A stretch of 64,000 nt of DNA, from assembly GCF_017916325.1 (NCBI RefSeq), contig NC_090167.1:943501-1007500 (forward strand), read 5' to 3'. A model generated the notes under the pieces. The model had not been told where the DNA came from and searched no databases. It saw nothing but the letters and a program-made list of their open reading frames with translations. The stretch's first letter is position 1. Every line of letters begins with the position of its first letter. Origin of the DNA: Leishmania martiniquensis. Its lineage: Eukaryota > Euglenozoa > Kinetoplastea > Trypanosomatida > Trypanosomatidae. A program made the position numbers and the translations under genes. Below, piece by piece: positions 56,728 to 64,000 of this stretch.

Positions 56728-59556
56728 TCAGCTGGCACTCTCCGCCTCTAGCAACCCTGCCGCGCTGCCAGGGCGGCGACTACGCAGATGCAATGAGTCC
56801 TCCAAGCGGCTGGCGCTGCGCTGCTGCTCGTTGAGCACCGTAGCCATTCGCATCGAATTCAGAGATGGCAGCGTCGCTCGGCGAGCCCCAACGCTACCGG
56901 AGCGTGCGGCGGCGTCCATCACGGAGTGACGGCGATCAAGCGGAAAGTCGCCCTCGCGCCACACTGGGAAGCACACGGCGTCTTCGTTTGTCACAACGAC
57001 AGGGTGGACGTTGGGTACGGCCTGTTCCTTCCACAGCGAGCTGGGCATTGGGTGGAGGAGCGGCTGGTAGTCAAGAACCGCCAGCCTCTCCTGCGCTGCG
57101 AGCGGCTGCAGCACCTGTAGCGTCGCCACCTGCATTTCGCGCTCCATATCATGGGTCCGCAGAAGCTGCACGAACGCGTTGCGGCGAAGCTCCCACACCT
57201 CGACAGCATCGTCCAGCGCCACAATGCTGCGGGTCCAGCGATGTCGCCTCACACATGTGTACCCGACGACGTGGCCACGGGGAATGGGACAGACGGCCGC
57301 CAGCGATGTGCTAGCGATGTCGGCGCTGCCAAACGGCCCAGGCTTCATCTCCTCATGCAGCAGCGCCGCGTTCATGACAATGCCGGCGCGCCCTTCAAAG
57401 AATAAGAGAAGCCGATTGCACTCCTCCCCTTTGGTGACGATGAGCTCACCTCTGCGGTATCGGACGCACTGCCACTGCTGAAGGCATGCGTGGAAGAAGT
57501 CGCCCGTGACGCTCGGAAGCAAGCTCACGAGCGGCAGCTGCTCCATCGCTCCCAGCAGCGCTGAGGACACACGGCCGCCCGTCAGTGGCACGGCATGGGA
57601 ATTCCTGGCACCACCACCGGCACGGTCTCCCGTGCCACCCACGTTGGACGTCTCTTCAAAGATGGTGACGCGCCGCGCGGGAACTAGGGTGTGGTGTCCG
57701 CCACCGCCTTCACCCAGCACGCCTCCAGGGAGCACGGGATCGCGGAGGAAGCTAACCTCAGTCACACCTTTTCCCCTATGGCCACTAGTACCGCCACCAC
57801 CGACTTCCTCGGGTGCCCCGGTAGCCATCAGAGCCAGCATACCTTCCGCGGGCACCACGCCGTGCACGCCTGGCAGCTCCGCAGCAACGAGGCGCGGCCC
57901 GAACAGGGCGCCGGCCCACTCTCTGTCGCGCAGGTACGAAAGTTCCTTGGCGCTATGGTAAACGGCACTGTGCACCTCTGGCTCTTGTTTCATCAGCTGA
58001 ATGAGAACCTGAAAGGGGAGGAGGTACATGTCCACGTGCGTGACGGCGGTGCAGCAGTCGCCTACCGCGTCGCTGAAGATGCAGCTCGTTTCCCCGTAGG
58101 TGTGCCCCTCCACAAGCACAGAGCGATTCCGAGGAATCGCCAAGGCGAAGTTCGCGTGCGACGCCACCGCCGGCGGGGCCTCGTGCGGAGGCGCGGGCTG
58201 CGACGTGTTGCTGCTCTGCGCGCCGCTGTCATTTCCCGGCATCGATGCCTCTCGCTGCATCTGCACCACCCCGCGTCGGATGAAGAAGATATGCGACGGT
58301 TTCTCTCTCTCGCCACATTCCATGCCAGCGGCGTAGACGCGCGGGAGCATGAGGTCGCGGATGTGCTCTAGTTGCTCTGTGCGCAAACGCGTCAGCAGCG
58401 GGCATATCCGCAGTCGCGCAAGGGAAAGAGGTGCGAAGTGCGGCAGCAACCTCTCGCGCATCTGCAGGGCCTCCACGAGCAGGCGCCGCTGCCCGGCCGG
58501 CGTCACGCACTCGCTCACCATGTGGCAGTACACCACCTTTGGGATCCGTACAATGACCGCTATCGGAGAGGACACGAAGAGGGCGGCGCAATATGGAAAG
58601 TTGCCGACGCAGGCCAACTCACCAAGCACCTGCGGCGCTGTCAGCAACTCCGCGTCCACCTCCGCTGGGGCCGGTGTCGCGGGAGGAATGTGCAGCACGA
58701 CGTTATTGGGCGCCGCCGGCGCACCTGCGGCGCCGGTCATACCTGGCACGCTAGGTGCGCTCTCTTGTCCAAGGACGGTCGATGAGCCACGAGAAAAGGC
58801 TGACGCTTGCGGAACCGAAAAAACGCCGCTCGCGCTGCCGACACCACTGCCGTTGCGACAGATGGCGGCAGGTGCCCGTCGGCCCGTCCCTGGCCAACTG
58901 ACGACACTGCCCTTTCGCGAGAATCCATGGCCTGTCAGTGCGGAGGCGCTCCGGCTGCCTGCCAGCGACGCGCCGGAGACAGTGCCGGATCCACCATCTA
59001 CGGTGGTGGCCGCCTTCGCCACTGCCACAGCGGTGCCGCAGCGGCCAAGGGTGCCGCCGATTAGCACAAGTACCTCACTGGCCTGCTCCCACTCCCACTC
59101 CAGGAGCTCGTCCTGCACATGCACCGTAACCTGCGCGTACCTTGCGCTGAGCATGTCCCGCACCTTGTTGCGTATCTCCTCGCCTGTTGCTGCGTCCACC
59201 GATGGGAGAGCCGCGGCAAGCGCCGGTGACTCCGCAGCACCAACCAGCGTGGAGGAGCGGCTGCCATCAATGAGGGTGTACAAGTCGCGCGTCACTGCTC
59301 CCAGGTAAGACATGTGCTGCAATGCGCTGAATGCCGCCGCCTCCACTTCCTCCCAGGAGGCGTGACTCGAGAAGAGCCTGTGCTTGAGCGCCAGCCGAGA
59401 CTTTCGAAGGCGGAATCGTCGCCAGAGGGGCGCGAAGAGACGCTGCAACACCTGCAACGCAACAGCGCGCAGCTGCTCCTGCACGGTGATTGGTAGGTGG
59501 TCCTCCATCATCTGCCGCCCGCTTGGCAGCCTCGGAGCAAGGTCCGACGTAGACAT
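56728..59556 (-). CDS. Protein with two cyclic-nucleotide-binding-like domains, 942 residues
   Basis: From the ATG at 59556 (MSTSDLAPRLPSGRQMM). After a helical N-terminus (RLFAPLWRRFRLRKSRLALK) and a low-complexity region, a first CNMP-binding-like domain lies at about 385-525: LSLARLRICPLLTRLRTEQL, then IFFIRRGVVQMQRE, then GHTYGETSCIFSD. A second lies at about 675-800: FHACLQQWQCVRYRRGELIV, then NRLLLFFEGRAGIV, then FVQLLRTHDMERE. In neither domain do I see a complete Gly-Glu-x-Ala-Leu plus Arg phosphate-binding cassette; the first has GETSCIF in that position. Binding of cAMP or cGMP is therefore doubtful. Trypanosomatid PKA-like proteins also have altered pockets. No kinase or channel segment is present. 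A start at 59685 exists but lies before the predicted acceptor AG near 59680. The C-terminal tail is Ser/Arg-rich. Confidence 0.72.
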   Translation of the reverse strand: MSTSDLAPRLPSGRQMMEDHLPITVQEQLRAVALQVLQRLFAPLWRRFRLRKSRLALKHRLFSSHASWEEVEAAAFSALQHMSYLGAVTRDLYTLIDGSRSSTLVGAAESPALAAALPSVDAATGEEIRNKVRDMLSARYAQVTVHVQDELLEWEWEQASEVLVLIGGTLGRCGTAVAVAKAATTVDGGSGTVSGASLAGSRSASALTGHGFSRKGSVVSWPGTGRRAPAAICRNGSGVGSASGVFSVPQASAFSRGSSTVLGQESAPSVPGMTGAAGAPAAPNNVVLHIPPATPAPAEVDAELLTAPQVLGELACVGNFPYCAALFVSSPIAVIVRIPKVVYCHMVSECVTPAGQRRLLVEALQMRERLLPHFAPLSLARLRICPLLTRLRTEQLEHIRDLMLPRVYAAGMECGEREKPSHIFFIRRGVVQMQREASMPGNDSGAQSSNTSQPAPPHEAPPAVASHANFALAIPRNRSVLVEGHTYGETSCIFSDAVGDCCTAVTHVDMYLLPFQVLIQLMKQEPEVHSAVYHSAKELSYLRDREWAGALFGPRLVAAELPGVHGVVPAEGMLALMATGAPEEVGGGGTSGHRGKGVTEVSFLRDPVLPGGVLGEGGGGHHTLVPARRVTIFEETSNVGGTGDRAGGGARNSHAVPLTGGRVSSALLGAMEQLPLVSLLPSVTGDFFHACLQQWQCVRYRRGELIVTKGEECNRLLLFFEGRAGIVMNAALLHEEMKPGPFGSADIASTSLAAVCPIPRGHVVGYTCVRRHRWTRSIVALDDAVEVWELRRNAFVQLLRTHDMEREMQVATLQVLQPLAAQERLAVLDYQPLLHPMPSSLWKEQAVPNVHPVVVTNEDAVCFPVWREGDFPLDRRHSVMDAAARSGSVGARRATLPSLNSMRMATVLNEQQRSASRLEDSLHLRSRRPGSAAGLLEAESAS

Positions 59557-60790
59557 TGGTGGGGGCGAGCAGGCGAGGCCGCCGTTTCTGCTGACGTGAG
59601 GGAGGGGCGCACAAGATGGCGAGACGGCAACCGAGCCTTTCCGTTGATGCGCGGGTGTCGTTCCCTTTCCTCTGCAGCTGTGCATGTACAGGCGCGCAGC
59701 AGCGAGTGCAGTCAGCAACAGGGTCAGCAGAGGCGCGAGGGAAGAAGATTTCAGAAAAGGAAAGGGGCAGTGGTGTGCGGGCTCGCGCTCGTTCGCTCTG
59801 CCGTTTCTCGCGGCCCGTCAGCACTCACAGAGTCGCATAAACATCCAAAAAGGCAACAACGCGGAGGGTGGAGAAGAAAATGCGGAGTAAAGATTTAGTG
59901 AAGGGCGTCCAGAAAGCGCCGGTCCGCCAACGGGAGGCGGCGGAGTGAGAGAGGGGCCTCCGGCACTTCAACAAACGCCATTCGCCTGGGGAAAGGCTTG
60001 TCTGGGTGTGGTGCTCAGAGTGCTGCAACAGCAGCAAAACGGCAAGGACTACTTCCAAGCGCACGCCGCACGAGAGGTGCCCGTTGCTGCCTGTTGCCTC
60101 ATGCTAACCTCCTCAGGCATCTTATCGGCGTTCATTCGCATCGCAATACGCCTGAGCGGTGAGTGTGGGCGTAGTGGTGGGAACGGGTCAAGAAGACGGG
60201 TAGCGGTGCTTCCGCTCTGCGACGCGGCGCAACAGCACATCGGCCAAAAAGGCTGAGAAACGCGACGGAAGAGAGGCAGACGAAACCAACAGGGAAAAGG
60301 GCACAAATACACAGGTGAGCTCGGGGATGTGCGCCGGGGGCGAGAAGACGTGCACGATGGGGTACCCTCCTCAACCGCGTGGCACCGAGAGAAGGGAGGA
60401 GAGAGGGAAGTGCGCGTGAGCACCCAGGGCGACCTCTGGAGGAGGGCATCGCATTCGCCAACACCAAGCACAGAGCGGCGGTGTCCAGGAAGGGGGACCG
60501 GAGGCGGGGGAGGTCATTGGTGATTCGAAAAAAACTGCAAGGCAAAGAAGACATCGCTGAGGAGCCTCACCGCCACCGCTGTCACCCGTTGAGGAGCCAT
60601 GCGCCCCTACGGAGGCATGTATGACTTTCACCTGTCCCGTCTGCTCCCCCTTCCTTGCAGCCACCCATCCCCCCCTCGGTTGACTCTTCGCCCACACCAC
60701 CACCTGTCCTACCCTCCCCGCGAGGGCCCTCACTCCCCCCGCCCGCCCGCCACCGTCACAATACCATGTTTTTTTCCTGCGTGCAACTTC
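59557..60790. other. Intergenic region
   Basis: The splice tract of the upstream gene lies at about 59735-59765 (C/T on minus). No gene recognised on either strand. Confidence 0.5.
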
Positions 60791-62791
60791 CTAAGGAAAG
60801 CTGAGGATGTCTGTCTCTTCGTCATCGTCGTCCTCTGCTCCCTTCGCCCTCGTCTGGGATTCCCCTGCTGGGGCCGCCAACGTCAATGACTCTGTTGATG
60901 CGCCGTTTTGATGAGCGCCCACCTCTGCCCCCTCGAAGAGGGGCGCGTCAGCGTCCAGTCTGAGCCGCTTCGCCGCAGGAAAGCCCCCGCCCAAACGGCA
61001 CGCGAACCCCTCACCGCTCAGCATCGAGTGATTTGGCGTGGCGGCAGACTCGTCCTGCGCGCCAGAGGCTGCCTGTTGCGATGGATCGAGCGCACGGCCC
61101 CTTTGGCTCATGGGGGTGCAGGAAAAGGAGCTCGCGTCCGTCTTCCCAAGTCGATCCGCGACGGAGGTGAAGCTGACGCGCAGCGACTCTTTTTCCTGCG
61201 GAGTCAACGGCATGCGGCACACCACCACCAGCGAAGACACCGGGCCCATCTTCACGAAGAGCGTCGTCGTGACGTTGCACGAGAAGTGCGGTACAACGCG
61301 GCAGTGCGTAGACTGGCGTGGGTTGAAGAAGTAGGTTGCACTCACAGGGCTCTGCTTCTTGTCCATGTCTCCAGCAGTTTGTGTAATCTCAGCCTGAAGA
61401 ATCTCAATCGCTGCCAAGCCGTCATGCCGCCGCGACCACTCCCGCAGCTTCACCGTCAGGTCTAGGTTCGTCGCGTTAATGTCGGCCACGAGCTCGTGAA
61501 TCATGACCTCCCGCTTCACCTCCTGGCTAGACCCTTCCACGGAGTGTAGGCGGCCAGCATCGATCAAGGTCTGCTCACTGTGGCGGTACGAGCCGATGGT
61601 CGTATACAGCTGCCGGCTTTGGATGCGCTGCAGGATACGACGTGCTTCGGCGAGCCTCTCGCGTCCGTGCTCTGCCAACGCGCTGCTGCCCAACGCCCCA
61701 CTTATCGTACTGCTGCTACCATGCAAAATCGCCAGCACAATCCAGTCGCTTGCGTGAACGTAGAAGTCTGGGTGCAGCACGCACGACCGCAGCGGCATGA
61801 CGCCGTCTTTGCCATTGCTGACCTCGAACACGTCCCCGGCAGCGCGCAGCGCGTCCAGCGTCATGAGATCGATTACCTTGGTTACACGGTGTTGGTAGAC
61901 GATACGGTGGAGGTGGGAGCGAGCGAGGAAGATCTCCTCGATGACACCGTCCAGCTTGTCGGGGTAGCCGATAGAGGTCTCGTCGTTGTCGCCCACCACA
62001 ACGCGCGCGCCCTGAAAAAGGCGCCTCATAGACACAAAGGTCGGTGTCCCGAGGCACGCGACGGAGTCTCGTTGAATGTAGTCAATTTTGTCCACGTCTA
62101 GTCCGCTACGCTTATTGGCGATAATCTCCGTCGTGAAGCGCGCCCATTTCTGCCTGCCGACGTTGTTCGGCCACGCCTTGCCGGGCGCAAGGCCATTGAT
62201 CAGCAGCTCCACATAGCGCAGATCGCTTTCCGTGAAGCCAAGCTCCGCCAGCTCCACCTCGTTCTCCGACCACATCTTGCGCAGCAGCATGATGCTCGCC
62301 TGCTCATGCGACCACTTGCGCAGCTGCACCTCCTCAGGCCGCGCAGAGGAACGCACAAAGGACTCGAACAAGTGTGACAGCGGTCCATGCCCGAGATCGT
62401 GGCACAGGCCAGCAATCCCAATGCAGTGCATGTCCTTCTGTGCCGCCTCACGAGTCAGATTCGCGATCTCGGGTACGCCAAAGTCTCTGTGCTCCTCTCG
62501 GTGGCCGTCCACGATGCTGCGGTACAGCTCCATGCCAAGGTAGCACACGCCAAGAGAGTGCTCGAAGCGAGAGTGTGTGGCGCCTGGATAGACGTAAAAG
62601 GAGTTCCCAAGCTGCTTCAGGTCGCGCAGCCGCTGCACTACCGGCGAGTCCGTCAGGACGCGGATCACCGGCGGGAACTCGAGCTGACCGTAAAGGGTGT
62701 CGCGCACGGACATCGACCGCTTAGGCTCTACCATCTCGAGGGCCTCCTGGCGCACAACGGACTCCGCCTTGGAGCGCAGCGGTGGCGGCAT
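60791..62791 (-). CDS. SAMHD1-like HD-domain phosphohydrolase
   Basis: 666 residues from the ATG at 62791 (MPPPLRSKAESVVRQEA). The HD signature is complete: RFEHSLGVCYLG (His78), GLCHDLGHGPLSHLFES (His131, Asp132) and ANKRSGLDVDKIDYIQRD (Asp234), matching the four metal ligands of SAMHD1. The N-terminal PVVQRLRDLKQLG and FYVYPGATHSRFEHS also match that family. SAMHD1 hydrolyses dNTPs to nucleosides and triphosphate; trypanosomes have related enzymes named TbHD52 and TbHD82. Which one this corresponds to, and whether it is nuclear or mitochondrial, I cannot tell. There is no SAM domain. The C-terminal 110 residues are low-complexity, with a basic patch (AAKRLRLDADAP) and a final acidic run (DDDDEETDILSF). 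A C/T tract at about 62925-62950 and an AG near 62905 leave a leader with no earlier ATG. Confidence 0.9.
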   Translation of the reverse strand: MPPPLRSKAESVVRQEALEMVEPKRSMSVRDTLYGQLEFPPVIRVLTDSPVVQRLRDLKQLGNSFYVYPGATHSRFEHSLGVCYLGMELYRSIVDGHREEHRDFGVPEIANLTREAAQKDMHCIGIAGLCHDLGHGPLSHLFESFVRSSARPEEVQLRKWSHEQASIMLLRKMWSENEVELAELGFTESDLRYVELLINGLAPGKAWPNNVGRQKWARFTTEIIANKRSGLDVDKIDYIQRDSVACLGTPTFVSMRRLFQGARVVVGDNDETSIGYPDKLDGVIEEIFLARSHLHRIVYQHRVTKVIDLMTLDALRAAGDVFEVSNGKDGVMPLRSCVLHPDFYVHASDWIVLAILHGSSSTISGALGSSALAEHGRERLAEARRILQRIQSRQLYTTIGSYRHSEQTLIDAGRLHSVEGSSQEVKREVMIHELVADINATNLDLTVKLREWSRRHDGLAAIEILQAEITQTAGDMDKKQSPVSATYFFNPRQSTHCRVVPHFSCNVTTTLFVKMGPVSSLVVVCRMPLTPQEKESLRVSFTSVADRLGKTDASSFSCTPMSQRGRALDPSQQAASGAQDESAATPNHSMLSGEGFACRLGGGFPAAKRLRLDADAPLFEGAEVGAHQNGASTESLTLAAPAGESQTRAKGAEDDDDEETDILSFP

Positions 62792-64000
62792 GGCGGCTCA
62801 GCAGCGGCTTTGTTCGTGAAAGGGGCCCGACTAGAGCAGAATATAAAACCCTCTGCGCTGCTGTCAGTGGTCACCGCTCGCGCTGGAGGGATCGAGCTAA
62901 TGCTCAGTTCCTTCGTCACAGTTCAGTCAGCAAAAAAGAGGGGGGAGGCGAGGCGGACGAAAGAAACCTGAGGAGCCGCACGCACAGAAATTTCGCGATG
63001 GTGCAAAGGCGACGCGTGCTGCGGAGAGTGAGGTGTGCAGTGCGCGCGTGTACCGATGTGTTCCCCTGTGCCTGTATCCCGTTTCTGTGCCTATGCGGAA
63101 GCGCCAGCCACCCAACTAGCGAGAAGATTCGACAACAGCAACGGCAGAGAGCGCAGCGGAGAGAGCCGCGAGAGAGACAGAGACAGAAGTACCCGTTTGG
63201 CGTCGCTTTTCTTCAAGTGCTCCTCTCACGTCGCAGTTTGGGTGGAGAGAGAGGTGTTGGTCAGATGTGTTTATTCGTACCGGACAGCCAGCTGCCCTGG
63301 AGGAAGGAAGCGCGTGGCCGAAAGAGACGGTGGGGGAGAGGGTGCTGAAGACACCCAAGAAGCGCGCACACCGTGCACTTGTACCGTCTCGGTGGGTTGC
63401 TGAAGCTTTGATGGATGGCGGCGCGGGTAAACGCGCCGGCCTGCATAGGGCAGCGAGTAAAGAGCGATAGAAGGAAGAGGTGCGCGCACCACGACTGTGC
63501 AGACAGCGGAAAGAGGGAGGGGAAGAAGAGAAGCAACAGAGATATCATGAGGCGGTCAATGGCGCTACGAATACACGTGCGCAATAGGAAACGTGCAGGG
63601 TAGCCAAGAACACGCCGCGCATCAAGGGAGTGTGATGACGGTGTGTGAAGGCGCTCGACACCTTACTGCAGTGTGTGCCGCGCGAAGCATGGGCCCCTTT
63701 CCATCGGCGGCCGTGCGTCTTCCCGCCAGTGCGCAGATAGCCTAGACTGAGAAGAGGTCAGCCCCCAGCCCGACCAAGCTCGAGCCTCAGTGCAAGCACA
63801 GTCGCATGCCTCTCTCGCTTATTCCTCTGTAAGGTGTAACCGATGCCCATCTTGTCAGGCCAGTACCGATGTGCGTTGACCTCCCGCCCCCACCCCACCC
63901 TCACACACACATACACACACACACAGCGCCGGTGCTGCTGTCTGTATCACTCGGAAGACCTCAGCGGCGGGCTGTGGATACAGGGAGAGCCGCGCATGTT
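62792..64000. other. Intergenic region at right edge
   Basis: The leader of the HD-domain gene and probably the 3' UTR of a gene beyond the window. A CA-rich run lies at 63901-63925. No gene seen. Confidence 0.5.

Noticed and set aside
1..64000. CRISPR array, bacterial operons or origins
   Set aside because: No regularly spaced repeats and no ribosome-binding sites. The gene structure is that of a eukaryotic polycistronic unit.

Overview
The window looks like nuclear DNA of a trypanosomatid of the Leishmania group. It is GC-rich, its protein genes are intronless, and every convincing gene lies on the minus strand, as in one polycistronic unit read from right to left. Many genes have a strong pyrimidine tract and an AG just before the first ATG, which is the arrangement for spliced-leader trans-splicing. 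The gene content is also typical: a small terminal uridylyltransferase, a mitochondrial Nudix protein resembling MERS1, a PRP6-type splicing factor, a SAMHD1-like HD protein, and long low-complexity hypothetical proteins. I cannot assign a species or chromosome from the sequence alone.

Layout from right to left, the direction of transcription: SAMHD1-like HD phosphohydrolase (60791-62791); double cyclic-nucleotide-binding-domain protein (56728-59556); two small genes that may be one frameshifted gene (54916-55370); a basic, Ser/Arg-rich hypothetical protein (50401-53052); a protein with a Mediator MED14-like motif (47098-49074); a 264-residue hypothetical protein (45265-46059); a small membrane protein, probably mitochondrial (43575-44063); PRP6 (38447-42274); a ubiquitin-like protein (37319-37738). 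Next comes a gene-poor, decayed stretch of about 7.7 kb (29.6-37.3 kb) holding one Cys-rich membrane ORF, one 74-residue membrane protein and several fossil coding fragments. After it come an LRR-like protein (26656-29607), a TUTase (24475-25545), a Nudix protein (21728-23170), an NSUN-type RNA m5C methyltransferase (19516-20808), a 976-residue hypothetical protein (15890-18820), a 2374-residue TPR/IQ protein (7874-14998), a pseudogene (3847-5991), a HAD-family hydrolase (2249-3430), and a hypothetical gene cut by the left edge (1-1014).

Two things stand out. First, a 298-bp sequence occurs twice in opposite orientation (1743-2040 and 15588-15885) with only two differences by eye, flanking the giant TPR/IQ gene. 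Such inverted repeats are known substrates for gene amplification in Leishmania. Second, at least three places (28.2-29.3, 34.7-35.5 and 55.5-56.0 kb) carry protein-like reading frames on the plus strand, opposite to every gene, broken by frameshifts or stops. They look like fossils of a mobile element or a lost gene family that I could not identify, and one lies inside the LRR-like gene. The neighbouring genes do not form an operon in the bacterial sense. Several deal with RNA (NSUN, Nudix/MERS1-like, TUTase, PRP6, MED14-like), but gene order in these organisms is usually not functional.
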